Assembly: GCF_004681185.1 (NCBI RefSeq)
Contig: NZ_SRIF01000012.1
Location: 1-64,000 of the forward strand
Source: Haloarcula amylovorans
GTDB taxonomy: Archaea > Halobacteriota > Halobacteria > Halobacteriales > Haloarculaceae
DNA: 64,000 bases
Reading direction: 5' to 3'
The notes beneath the pieces are model-generated. The model saw nothing but the letters and a program-made list of their open reading frames with translations, was not told where the DNA came from and made no database searches. Of this stretch, positions 45,337 to 54,185 are shown one piece after another. Position numbers and translations under genes: made by a program. Numbering within the stretch: the stretch's first letter is position 1; each line of letters starts with the position of its first letter.

Positions 45337-46655
45337 ACCCCGTTCCGAATGTTGCCGTTCCTGATCTCCGTCGGGGTAGCTACCTAATCCTTTTCGGCGT
45401 TGTTCTGTTCGTTCTCACGCTTGTTAGCAGTGCAATGCTCGCCCCTGCGATTGGGACGGCTTCGGAGACAGACCAGACGTCCCGAACCTTGGTCGGGTCT
45501 CAGGGGGGTGGCCCAGGCTGGCACGAATACGGCAGCGTCTATCTTCTCAACGGGACGAACACTACCTGGCGTGAATCGAGTGCTGATAGCTATTTTGACG
45601 TCACACAAACGGAGAACGGAACAGTGTTAGCCGGGTTCATGGACAGCGGGTACGCTTCGTGCGGACCGTACGAGTCTCCCTGTACCCGAACGGGATTCCG
45701 AGTCATTGACCCCGGGAAAGACCTGCAGGTGGTTTCGGAGTATAGCTTCCCGGTGCGAACGAACAAGAACAGCGAAGTCCACGATGTCGAACGACTCGAA
45801 TCGGGAGAATACTTGGTCACCGATATGGAGTACGAGCGTATCTTTACTGTCAAGAACGGCGAAGTCACGTGGCAGTGGAATGCGAGTTCGTTCTACGACG
45901 CCCCACAAGATCCGACGACGACCGACTGGCTGCACATCAACGACGTGGACGTCATCGGCTCTGGGCGCTATCTCGTCTCAGTACGGAATGCCAACCAGCT
46001 ACTCGTTATCGAGCGCGGCGAGGGCGTCGTTGAGGTTATCAATGAGGATACGACCGATTCGAACGATGCCAATTGCCGGAAATCCGGCCAGTTGAACGAC
46101 TATGACAATGATGGCGATATTCGATGCGGTGACCCCGACGTGCTCAACCACCAGCACAACCCCCAGTGGCTCGGGGATGGTGCCGTCCTCGTTGCCGACA
46201 GCGAGAACGACCGAGTCGTGGAACTGCATCGAACGGAGGGCGGTAAATGGGAGCCAGCGTGGGCTCTTGATCGGGCAGCGGGTGTCGAGCTCGATTGGCC
46301 CCGGGATGCGGATCGCCTCCCGAACGGAAACACGCTTATCACCGACACGCTCAACCGGCGACTCGTAGAGGTCGACGAATCCGGGACTGTCGTCTGGAGC
46401 GTTCGAACAGAGCGTATCCCATACGAAGCCGACCGACTGCCCTACGGTGAGTCTGTCGGAGCCCCGAAGTACACGACTAACGGAAGCAGCGTCGACAGCC
46501 CTGACGCCGGCGTGCCGGTTCTCTCACTACTGCTGGTCGGGCTTCGGGCAGTCGTTCCGTCAACGCCATTCTGGTTCCGGGAACCACAACTTGGACTGAC
46601 GCTTGTCTCTACACTCCTCATTGTCGTCGGCGGAGTTGATCGTATTCGTAACTAA
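45333..46655 (+). CDS. Arylsulfotransferase-like beta-propeller membrane protein
   Basis: The 440-residue protein has an N-terminal membrane helix, then a beta-propeller with repeats such as HDVERLESGEYLVTDMEY, HINDVDVIGSGRYLVSVR and RDADRLPNGNTLITDT. It ends in a hydrophobic pair of helices. This resembles the arylsulfotransferase (ASST) superfamily; catalytic His residues cannot be assigned with confidence. A Ca-binding-like loop, YDNDGDIRCGDPD, is visible. It ends three bases into the convergent gene. Confidence 0.78.
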   Translation: MNPVPNVAVPDLRRGSYLILFGVVLFVLTLVSSAMLAPAIGTASETDQTSRTLVGSQGGGPGWHEYGSVYLLNGTNTTWRESSADSYFDVTQTENGTVLAGFMDSGYASCGPYESPCTRTGFRVIDPGKDLQVVSEYSFPVRTNKNSEVHDVERLESGEYLVTDMEYERIFTVKNGEVTWQWNASSFYDAPQDPTTTDWLHINDVDVIGSGRYLVSVRNANQLLVIERGEGVVEVINEDTTDSNDANCRKSGQLNDYDNDGDIRCGDPDVLNHQHNPQWLGDGAVLVADSENDRVVELHRTEGGKWEPAWALDRAAGVELDWPRDADRLPNGNTLITDTLNRRLVEVDESGTVVWSVRTERIPYEADRLPYGESVGAPKYTTNGSSVDSPDAGVPVLSLLLVGLRAVVPSTPFWFREPQLGLTLVSTLLIVVGGVDRIRN

Positions 46656-47059
46656 ATTTCCTCTCGAAGCCAGTCGAGAGCTCGCTCGCGTTTCTTGATG
46701 TCGAAATATCGCATTTCGTTGGGGGCGACTGGCCAGATCGGTCGGATTGCATACCACCAGTCGAACAGGAGTTTTGCCCATCGTGTATCGCCGACTGCGG
46801 CGTACCGGTCGATATCGAACTCAGGGCCGTACCGGAGATCGGGAACCACCCCGTGGAGGTGTGTGAGAAACGCCCTGAACGTCCAGTTCGGAACTTCCTC
46901 GTACACGTGGATGTACCCGTGCTTATCGCTCTTTTCGACGAGGAGTGAGTACAGCTCTTGATAGCCTGTTCGCGTGCCCTTCCCGACGCGAATCGCAATG
47001 AGGTTCTCGTTCGTCTCGTCCAACACCTCGAACATTTGATCGGGTGCTGTGTGGGACAT
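46652..47059 (-). CDS. SpoIIAA/STAS-like protein
   Basis: The 135-residue protein has the SpoIIAA-like pattern: NLIAIRVGKGTRTGYQELYS, HVYEEVPNWTFRAFLTHLHG and DRYAAVGDTRWAKLLFDW. This fold, related to STAS domains, often accompanies transporters. Its start is two bases after the CDF exporter stop, so it belongs to that operon. Role unknown. Confidence 0.8.
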   Translation of the reverse strand: MSHTAPDQMFEVLDETNENLIAIRVGKGTRTGYQELYSLLVEKSDKHGYIHVYEEVPNWTFRAFLTHLHGVVPDLRYGPEFDIDRYAAVGDTRWAKLLFDWWYAIRPIWPVAPNEMRYFDIKKRERALDWLREEI

Positions 47060-47061
47060 CG

Positions 47062-47997
47062 TTAGTGGGAGTGATTCGTCGTACCGACAGGGTCAGTATC
47101 GGGATCGGTACGCCCGACGAGCTCCACGGTTGCGTGGTCGATTCCTCGATTCGTGAGATAGTCGTGAACCCGTGACTGGATTCTCCGTTGCTCCTCGAGT
47201 GTGGTCGACGTATCTGTCAGTCGGACGGTTGCGACGGTGAGTTGACTACAGACTTGCCAGACGTGGAGATCCTCAATCTGGTCGACGCCATCGAGTGTCG
47301 TCAATTCATCCCGGAGTTCTTCGGACGACACCGGGCTCCGTTCCAACAGGATCGAGGTGCTTTCCCGGAGGACGTTCCCGGCCGACGCGAGCACCAGCAG
47401 CCCAATGAGTACGGCCGCCACAGGGTCTGCGATGGGGAGATCGAACACTGCGACGGCGGCGGTCGAGACGATTACCGCAACAGAGCCACCGGCGTCACCG
47501 AGCAGGTGGTAGAACGCCCCGCGCTCGTTGAGACTCATCTCACCACCCTGCAACACGTACACGGAGCCGATGTTTACCAGCAGGCCACCCGTAGCGATGA
47601 TCAGCGTCAACTCGGGATTGATCGCCACTGGCTCAAGGAACCGCTGGTAGGACTCCCAGACGATGTATCCGACCATTGGAAGGAGCAAGACGCCGTTCAG
47701 GAAGGCCGCAACCGGCTCCAGTCGGTGGAGACCGTACGACCACGCCTCGCCACCCTCGAACCGTTCGGCGGTGTAGCTCGCGCCGAACGCCATCGCGTAC
47801 GCCAGCATATCGAACAGCATGTGGAGTGCGTCGCTGATAAGCGCGACCGACCCGAACAGGAGTCCACCAGCCAGTTCGATGACGAATCCAAAGAAATTGA
47901 CGACCGCGACGAGCGCAAGCCGACGCGTACTGCCACTTGATTTAGACGGGAGGTTGTGCTCTGCGGTCTCCTCATCAGTATGCTCGTGAAGGGTCAT
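47062..47997 (-). CDS. czcD: CDF-family metal cation exporter
   Basis: The 311-residue protein has six membrane helices with two metal-site motifs, HMLFD in the second helix and HLLGD in the fifth, which give the Zn-type HxxxD pairs of CDF exporters. A cytoplasmic domain with DQIEDLHVWQVCSQLT follows, and the tail is HSH. It should export Zn, Cd or Co by proton exchange. It lies downstream of zntA in the same operon. Confidence 0.92.
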   Translation of the reverse strand: MTLHEHTDEETAEHNLPSKSSGSTRRLALVAVVNFFGFVIELAGGLLFGSVALISDALHMLFDMLAYAMAFGASYTAERFEGGEAWSYGLHRLEPVAAFLNGVLLLPMVGYIVWESYQRFLEPVAINPELTLIIATGGLLVNIGSVYVLQGGEMSLNERGAFYHLLGDAGGSVAVIVSTAAVAVFDLPIADPVAAVLIGLLVLASAGNVLRESTSILLERSPVSSEELRDELTTLDGVDQIEDLHVWQVCSQLTVATVRLTDTSTTLEEQRRIQSRVHDYLTNRGIDHATVELVGRTDPDTDPVGTTNHSH

Positions 47998-48018
47998 AAG
48001 TTCACATTAGAGGGGGTT

Positions 48019-48456
48019 CTATTTCGAATCTGAGGATTCCGGTTGTTCCTGGGTAGATTCCTGGGCCCCGTCTTCACTCGTCACCATCGAATCCTGCGCC
48101 GTTGATTCAGTGCTATCCGAAGAGGTAATCTCCTCATCGGCTCCCTCCGGTTCTGGTTTGGACCGCTCCGATTCTTCGGAGAGTGATGTATCTTGGGCGG
48201 AGGAGCCCGCGAAATCGAGCGGACGAAGCCAGATGAACCAAACCACAAATACGGTTGTGCCATAGCCGACGATCCACACGAGGTCAGCAACTGCAGAGAG
48301 GTTCGCCTGTTCGAAGGTGTATACCAACAAACCGGGCCCGATGAGCCCAATGAGCACAACGAGGACGGCAAACTGCGGAGACGAGAGTCCGAACGGGTAT
48401 CGTTGCTGATCTGCCTCCGTATGGGATGTTGCGTTTCCCTCATTCTCTGCACCCAT
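48019..48456 (-). CDS. Two-helix membrane protein with acidic tail
   Basis: The 145-residue protein has two hydrophobic helices (SPQFAVLVVLIGLIGPGLLV and DLVWIVGYGTTVFVVWFIW) and a low-complexity Ser/Glu/Asp tail. It starts one base after the zntA stop, so it is coupled to it. It could be an accessory subunit for zinc export. Confidence 0.65.
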   Translation of the reverse strand: MGAENEGNATSHTEADQQRYPFGLSSPQFAVLVVLIGLIGPGLLVYTFEQANLSAVADLVWIVGYGTTVFVVWFIWLRPLDFAGSSAQDTSLSEESERSKPEPEGADEEITSSDSTESTAQDSMVTSEDGAQESTQEQPESSDSK

Positions 48457-48457
48457 C

Positions 48458-51145
48458 TTACCCCTCCGAAGCGCTGGTTTCGGTGTCTGTCTCCGGCGTG
48501 ATTCGAGAGAGTCGCATCGCGTTCCCGGTGACGGCCGTCGTCATTCCGGCATCGCCAGCGAGGACGGCGAGCCAGATCGGGACGTATCCGAACGGGACTG
48601 CGACTGCCAGCCCGGCTTTGACAGCGAGACTCGACCAGATGTTCTGTCGGATGACCCCGTTCGCATCGTGTGCGAGTTCGTAGAGGTACGGGAGCTTTGC
48701 GAGGTCATCACCCATCAAGGCGATGTCGGCGGTCTCCAATGCGGTATCAGTCCCGGCAGCCCCCATCGCCACGCCGACTGTGGCGGTGGCGAGCGCCGGT
48801 GCGTCGTTGATGCCGTCACCGACCATCGCAACGCCGTCGTACTCCTCGACGAGCTCCTCGATCGCCGTCACCTTGTCCTCGGGGAGTAATTCGGCCTGGT
48901 ACTCGTCGACGCCGACCTGTTCGGCGATCGCGCGGGCAGTCCGCTCATTGTCACCCGTCAGCATCACCGTTCGGGAGACGCCGAGTTGCTTGAGTCGCGT
49001 CACTGTTCGCTTCGCTTCGGGTCGGATCTCGTCGGCGACTGCGATGACGCCTTCGAGTTCGTCTTCGGTTCCAACGAGGACAACGGTCTTCCCTTCTGCT
49101 TGGAGTTCGGGAACGGTCTCGTCGAGAAGGTCGAGGCAGTTGTTCCGGTCGCATATCTGCCGAGCTGTCTGGGTGACGACACCGCCGTCAGTGGTCGCGT
49201 GGACGTGTGATAGGTCGAATCCCAGCTCCTCGAACAGCCCCGGCTTGCCAGCGAAGTGGGGCGTCCCGTCGAGGTCGGCCCGGACGCCCTTGCCGGTGAT
49301 GCTCTCGAAATCATCGATCTCGCGCTCGGCGACTCCCATGCTGCCGGCCTCAGCGACGATCGCCTCGCCGATGGGATGTTCGCTCCGTTGTTCGAGCCCG
49401 CGGGCACACCGGAGGACGTCTTCCTCCGAATTTTCGTTTAATGGAACGACGTCAGTGACGGTGAGCTCACCTTTCGTGAGCGTCCCCGTTTTGTCGAAGG
49501 CGACGACGTCGACGGCCCCCATCGCTTCGAGGTGGTTGCCGCCCTTGATCAGGACGCCGTTCTTCGCGGCGCTCGTAATTCCCGACACGACGGACACGGG
49601 TGTCGAGATGACGAACGCACACGGGCAGGCCAGTACCAGTAACGTCAACCCGTAGACGACGGCCGTGGGCCAGGTCGTGCCGAGAACGTACGGGCTTCCC
49701 ACCGTCGTCAAAATGGCGAAGGCAACGACGACTGGCGTGTAGTACGTTGAGAAGCGTTCGACGAATTGCTCGCGCTCGGTCTTGTTCGACTGGGCATCCT
49801 CGACCATCTCCACGATTCGCGAGAGCGTGTTATCACCGGCTTCAGAGGTAACCTCTACCTCAAGATAGCCCTCTTCGTTGATCGTGCCGGCGTATACCTC
49901 ATCTCCCATCGTCTTGTCGACGGGTACGCTTTCGCCTGTGATGGGTGCCTGATTGACGGCGCTTTCACCGTCGACGACGGTTCCGTCCATCGGGATCTTC
50001 TCCCCCGGTTTGACGACGACCACGTCGCCGACAGCGACCTCGTCGACAGGAACTGTCTCCGTGGTATCGTCCCGTTTGACGGTTGCCTCATCCGGTGAGA
50101 GGTCCATCAACTCCCGGAGCGAGTTCCGAGCGCGATCCATCGAGTACCGCTCCAGCAGCTCGGCGATACTGAACAGGAACGCGAGGGTGGCCGCCTCGAA
50201 GTAGAGCGCCTCACCGAAGGCGAGGCTCGCAACGAGTGCTCCGAGGATAGCCACCGACATCAGGAAGTCGATATCGAGGTTCAGATTCCGAGCGGAGTAG
50301 TAGCCGTTGCGGAAGATCTCCTGACCACCGGACGCGACGGCAACGAGGAACAGTACGTCGGCGACGAGCAGCTCCGTTCCGAGAAGGCTTGCAAGCTGTA
50401 CATTCTGCCCGGTCAGGAAGAACTCGAAGAGCAAGCCGAGAGCGACGAATCCACCGCTGATCCACGTCTTGAGTGCTCGTGGACTCGTCCAGATGCTCTC
50501 GCGTTCCTCAGTCGGGTCCTGCCGTCCTGATTCGTCGCTCGACGTGTCTGTAACCTTGTACCCGGCACGTTCGATAGCGCCGATGATATCGGCTTCTCCA
50601 GTCCTCGAAGAATCGTACGTGACGACGACGGTTCCGGTCGTCGGCTGGGTTTCGAATGTTGTAATTCCCTCGACCCTCTCGAGAGCGTTCTCGATTTTGC
50701 CAGCACACGACGGGCAATCCATTTCCGGAACCGTGAATTTCGAGGACACTTCGCCGGTGTCCTCCACGGTGTACCCGGCCTTTTCGACCCGATTAGCAAT
50801 CGCGGTGGCACTCGTTTGTTCGCCGTCGTATGAAACGGTCAGCGTCCCTTTCGTCACTTGCGGGTCGACGCTGCGGATTCCGTCCAGTTTTTCGACGCTG
50901 TTCTCTACCTTTCCTGCACAGGATGGACAATCCATCTCCGGGACCGCGAATTGTGCAACGTCCCCTTGGTCTATGGGTGGAGAAACGTCGTCGACGCCCT
51001 GTTCTGTGTGTTGGGCGTGTTCGTGATCACTGTGGTCGTGGTCATGCGTGTGACTATGCTCGTGGGACCCTTCTTCGTGTTCGTGGGCGCGATCCGGTGG
51101 CTCACCACTCCTGTTGTGGGAATCGTCGTCGGGGGAGGTCATCAC
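48458..51145 (-). CDS. zntA: Zn/Cd/Co-exporting P1B-2 ATPase ZntA with two HMA domains
   Basis: The 895-residue pump has a His-rich start (HEHSHTHDHDHSDHEHAQH) and two HMA domains with MDCPSC at Cys73/Cys76 and Cys144/Cys147. It has the membrane motif LACPCAFVISTP and then GVLIKGG, followed by DKTGTLT, SEHP and GDGINDAPAL. These are the marks of the Zn/Cd/Pb group. It is first in an operon with a membrane protein, CDF and SpoIIAA-like genes. Its C-terminus closely matches the partial ATPase at the left edge. Confidence 0.95.
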   Translation of the reverse strand: MMTSPDDDSHNRSGEPPDRAHEHEEGSHEHSHTHDHDHSDHEHAQHTEQGVDDVSPPIDQGDVAQFAVPEMDCPSCAGKVENSVEKLDGIRSVDPQVTKGTLTVSYDGEQTSATAIANRVEKAGYTVEDTGEVSSKFTVPEMDCPSCAGKIENALERVEGITTFETQPTTGTVVVTYDSSRTGEADIIGAIERAGYKVTDTSSDESGRQDPTEERESIWTSPRALKTWISGGFVALGLLFEFFLTGQNVQLASLLGTELLVADVLFLVAVASGGQEIFRNGYYSARNLNLDIDFLMSVAILGALVASLAFGEALYFEAATLAFLFSIAELLERYSMDRARNSLRELMDLSPDEATVKRDDTTETVPVDEVAVGDVVVVKPGEKIPMDGTVVDGESAVNQAPITGESVPVDKTMGDEVYAGTINEEGYLEVEVTSEAGDNTLSRIVEMVEDAQSNKTEREQFVERFSTYYTPVVVAFAILTTVGSPYVLGTTWPTAVVYGLTLLVLACPCAFVISTPVSVVSGITSAAKNGVLIKGGNHLEAMGAVDVVAFDKTGTLTKGELTVTDVVPLNENSEEDVLRCARGLEQRSEHPIGEAIVAEAGSMGVAEREIDDFESITGKGVRADLDGTPHFAGKPGLFEELGFDLSHVHATTDGGVVTQTARQICDRNNCLDLLDETVPELQAEGKTVVLVGTEDELEGVIAVADEIRPEAKRTVTRLKQLGVSRTVMLTGDNERTARAIAEQVGVDEYQAELLPEDKVTAIEELVEEYDGVAMVGDGINDAPALATATVGVAMGAAGTDTALETADIALMGDDLAKLPYLYELAHDANGVIRQNIWSSLAVKAGLAVAVPFGYVPIWLAVLAGDAGMTTAVTGNAMRLSRITPETDTETSASEG

Positions 51146-51268
51146 TCTCCCCTAGCCACTACACATTTATTAAATCGACTGCTATAAAACACCCATTTTC
51201 TGCCAATACCTAATAAATACTTTGCCCTATATTATTAACTCGGCCGTTGTCTCATCTCAAATGCAGAC

Positions 51269-51457
51269 CTAAGTATGGTTTGCTCGATACTCACCGTGTT
51301 TGACCTCGAGGAAGAGCGTAAAGACTCCAAACACGACGAGGCCGACGCTCACCATCATGACTGTACTTTTGCTCGTCGGACTCATCATCGTCCCACCAAT
51401 TATGAGGGTGAGCAGGACCCCGAACGCGATTACCGTTTTCGTGTTATCGAATTCCAT
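51269..51457 (-). CDS. Small membrane protein with KHGEYRA end (DUF7333-like)
   Basis: The 62-residue protein starts MEFDNTKTVIAFGVLL, has two hydrophobic helices with MSPTSKSTVMMVSVG, and ends VKHGEYRANHT. It is a paralogue of 38553-38738. It follows the 134-residue membrane protein by 20 bases on the same strand. Confidence 0.72.
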   Translation of the reverse strand: MEFDNTKTVIAFGVLLTLIIGGTMMSPTSKSTVMMVSVGLVVFGVFTLFLEVKHGEYRANHT

Positions 51458-51477
51458 CGATAGTTTGTTACTGAAAC

Positions 51478-51882
51478 TCAATCAGATGTTGTTTCCGACG
51501 TCTCTGCTGTCGATACCGTTGCGCGGGTCTTCCTTCGAACGAAGCCTACCCAGACAAGTGCACCAACGAGACACAGGATACCAGCGATCGCAATCGATTG
51601 ACCGCGGATTGTCGTCCCGGTCTGGTTCTGTGTGATCAGCAAGATACCGATGCCGAAGAGGACGAATCCTTGAACACCTGCTGCTTTCGCTGGTTCAGTA
51701 ATATACTCCGCCTCTGTGAGAATGCCAGCAACAGATCCGACGAACAACAACAGTCCCGCAACAGAGACAGGACGAAGGCCGAGAACGACACCGACCTCCG
51801 AGAGAGCAAATCCAATAGCGACAAAGAGTGGCCATGGACTCGCTCCCGTGAAGGTTGAATCCGTGTCTTCGGAATCGCTCAT
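51478..51882 (-). CDS. Four-helix membrane protein (DUF7541-like)
   Basis: The 134-residue protein has four hydrophobic helices, starting PWPLFVAIGFALSEVGVVLG and ending in VGALVWVGFVRRK. It resembles a haloarchaeal family found near cytochrome oxidase genes; the DUF7541 name is from memory. Together with the compact CtaA and CPW pump it hints at oxidase assembly, though no oxidase gene is in the window. Confidence 0.65.
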   Translation of the reverse strand: MSDSEDTDSTFTGASPWPLFVAIGFALSEVGVVLGLRPVSVAGLLLFVGSVAGILTEAEYITEPAKAAGVQGFVLFGIGILLITQNQTGTTIRGQSIAIAGILCLVGALVWVGFVRRKTRATVSTAETSETTSD

Positions 51883-52062
51883 TATCTCGAGTTGAGCTTC
51901 ACGATATAATAAATCGGCTGTTATTGATACCCCTATAGTTAATAGAAAATGGCTGTAATTCAGCCGTTAGTTAATATTGGTGCGGTATAACCTCACAGTC
52001 TGAAGCTGGTAATACTGCTTAGTCCCGATTCTCCGCGCTATCCCATCTTACGGTCAAATGGT

Positions 52063-52068
52063 TTTATA
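52063..52068 (+). promoter_or_regulatory. TATA box for 49-residue gene
   Basis: TTTATA ends 24 bases before the ATG at 52093, as expected for a leaderless transcript. Confidence 0.5.
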
Positions 52069-52092
52069 GAGACGCTCTGCCTACTCTTTTTT

Positions 52093-52242
52093 ATGTGCAT
52101 CTACTGCGACGCCTACGAAGAAGAGCGAGAAACGGAGAGTCAGTCTCCAGTCGAAGACAACCACTCTGAACAAAAGACTACTTCCACGCTGTCAAAGGGA
52201 GCGTTTGGACAACTTCGTTCTTCGCTAGCAGATCTGTTGTAA
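52093..52242 (+). CDS. 49-residue CxxC small protein
   Basis: The short frame begins MCIYCDAYEEE, so its only cysteine pair is right at the N-terminus, followed by an acidic polar chain ending SSLADLL. A well-placed TATA box supports it. It may be a small metal- or redox-active haloarchaeal protein. Family unknown. Confidence 0.5.
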   Translation: MCIYCDAYEEERETESQSPVEDNHSEQKTTSTLSKGAFGQLRSSLADLL

Positions 52243-52363
52243 CCGACCATTCTGGCCATTGATGACGCCACGTAGGTCGATACGCGAGCGGAGAAGTTCG
52301 AACGTCGAACCAGAACGGTTTCAACGCTGACTGGCCTACGGCCGAATAACAGCTTTCGAGAGT

Positions 52364-52630
52364 ATGTCATACGAAGGCACTACGGTTCCACGGCGTGACT
52401 CACCTGCAGGGGAGTGTGATTACTGTGGGCATCCGTTCCCGACGACCGACCGCCTCGTCCTCCACAAAGGCTTAGAACATCCCCAAGAGCTGGATGACGA
52501 CGAGGAGGACGCATTCCTCTCTGCCCGAGCAGACGAAGAAGACGAGTTGCGTACACTCCGTCTGAAAGCGCTTGGAGCCCTCGTGCTCCTGTACTTCGGT
52601 CTTCTATTCATGTATGCTATCTTTGCCTGA
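52364..52630 (+). CDS. Membrane-anchored C2H2 zinc-finger small protein
   Basis: The 88-residue protein has a C2H2 finger (ECDYCGHPFPTTDRLVLHKG, with His following at LEH). An acidic linker and a C-terminal membrane helix (ALGALVLLYFGLLFMYAIF) complete it. The finger should face the cytosol. It overlaps the next gene by 17 bases. Confidence 0.78.
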   Translation: MSYEGTTVPRRDSPAGECDYCGHPFPTTDRLVLHKGLEHPQELDDDEEDAFLSARADEEDELRTLRLKALGALVLLYFGLLFMYAIFA

Positions 52631-54125
52631 CTCAGATACGAACACCGGGGCAAGCGAAGAGGTACACATAGAGTCAGGTCCAGGGTCGAGGCTTCGTCAT
52701 TGGGTCGTCTCGAACACGAAGCTCAGACTCTTCGTACAGTTTGTACTCTGGGTCTCGATACTGACGCTGTTTACCGAAACAGTCGCTGCCGGTAACGGGA
52801 TGACGCTCTCGAAGCAGCCTCGGGATACCCTTGCCGTTCCCCGATGGCTGTATCTTGCCACTGGCGGCGCCACGATCGGCGCCTCTGCCCTACTTGCGAG
52901 CTTCGTTACTGATCGAGCCTTTATCCGCTATCTCCACAACTGGTCACTCCCCGGTCCGACGGTCGACGACTGGTGGACACCGATTCGATGGATCGGACGT
53001 AGTTTTGGGATTGTCGTCCTTGGACTGGCAGTGTATCTCGGACTGACCGGACCGCAGCTCCCGACAGCAAGCTTCACCATTCTCGTCACATTTGTCGTCG
53101 TTCGAGCGGGCTTGCCGATGCTTACGTATCTTGGAGGGAACGTTTGGCCAGCACTGAACCCCTGGCGAGGGATCGTCTCGCTTCTCCCAGCTGGACACAG
53201 AACGTATCCAAGAGAATTAGCCCGATGGCCAGCTGTCGGTGGCCTATTACTCCTTGTGTGGATTGAGGTGATTTTCCCTGTCAGCACGATTCCGTCAATT
53301 CTTTCGCTTGCGATCCTCGGCTACAGTGCCGTCACAATCGCAGGCGCAGTACTCTTCGGTCCTGACGCGTGGTTCGAGAACGCAGATCCGTTATCCGTCC
53401 TGTTCCGATTTTTCGGGGCTGTCGCCCCTGTAAAACGGCGGGACGGGAAGCTCACTGTAAAACTGCCCGGTAGCGACCTGACTGACTCAGACTTAATCAC
53501 GGACACCTCCGATGTTGCGTTCGTCATTGCGCTGATTTGGGAGCTCACGTACAGCGGCTTCATCACGACGCAGACGGGCGCAGCAACTACCGAGGCACTC
53601 GTCAGCCTCTCCAATATTGGAGTGGGAGCCGTACAGATTCGTGCGATCCTCATCTACACACTCCTTTTCGTCAGTGGCTACGTCGTTTTCTTCGCCGCGT
53701 ATTGGTATGCGGGCGTACTCTCTCGGCGACGGACCGGGACATACATCACAGCGAAACGTATCGCCTTTCGGTTTGCACCCTCGCTATTGGCCATCGCAGC
53801 GGGATATCACCTCGCCCACTACACCGGACTGGCTGTATCCCTCAGTCCGGCTCTAGGCATGGCAATTCTCTCTCCACTGTCGCCCCCAGCGAATCCCCTG
53901 ACATTGTCTCCACCTGGGTGGTTCGAGGGTTTGAGTATCGCCTACGTGCTCATCGGGCATCTCCTCGCTATCTGGGCAGCGCACGCGACCGCCTACGAAC
54001 TCTTCTCGAGTCGTCTCGTCGCAATCCGGAGCCAGTACCCGTTCATCGGTGTGATGATCGGGTACACCGTTATTAGCCTCTGGATTCTCTCACTTCCAGG
54101 AGCGACGCCCCCATATCTACCCTGA
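52614..54125 (+). CDS. Multi-spanning membrane protein
   Basis: The 503-residue protein has about twelve hydrophobic helices. Visible features are WVSILTLFTETVAAG, NVWPALNPWRG, and a His pair in AAGYHLAHYTGLAVSL. I chose ATG 52614 because it overlaps the zinc-finger gene by only 17 bases and gives a short soluble N-terminus. I do not recognise the family; transport of metal or an electron-transfer role is possible. It converges with the P19-like lipoproteins. Confidence 0.7.
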   Translation: MLSLPDSDTNTGASEEVHIESGPGSRLRHWVVSNTKLRLFVQFVLWVSILTLFTETVAAGNGMTLSKQPRDTLAVPRWLYLATGGATIGASALLASFVTDRAFIRYLHNWSLPGPTVDDWWTPIRWIGRSFGIVVLGLAVYLGLTGPQLPTASFTILVTFVVVRAGLPMLTYLGGNVWPALNPWRGIVSLLPAGHRTYPRELARWPAVGGLLLLVWIEVIFPVSTIPSILSLAILGYSAVTIAGAVLFGPDAWFENADPLSVLFRFFGAVAPVKRRDGKLTVKLPGSDLTDSDLITDTSDVAFVIALIWELTYSGFITTQTGAATTEALVSLSNIGVGAVQIRAILIYTLLFVSGYVVFFAAYWYAGVLSRRRTGTYITAKRIAFRFAPSLLAIAAGYHLAHYTGLAVSLSPALGMAILSPLSPPANPLTLSPPGWFEGLSIAYVLIGHLLAIWAAHATAYELFSSRLVAIRSQYPFIGVMIGYTVISLWILSLPGATPPYLP

Positions 54126-54185
54126 TTCTGGTGGTTTCGAGAGAACAACGGATCGCACACTAAGGTCAGAACTCAACCAGAAAGA

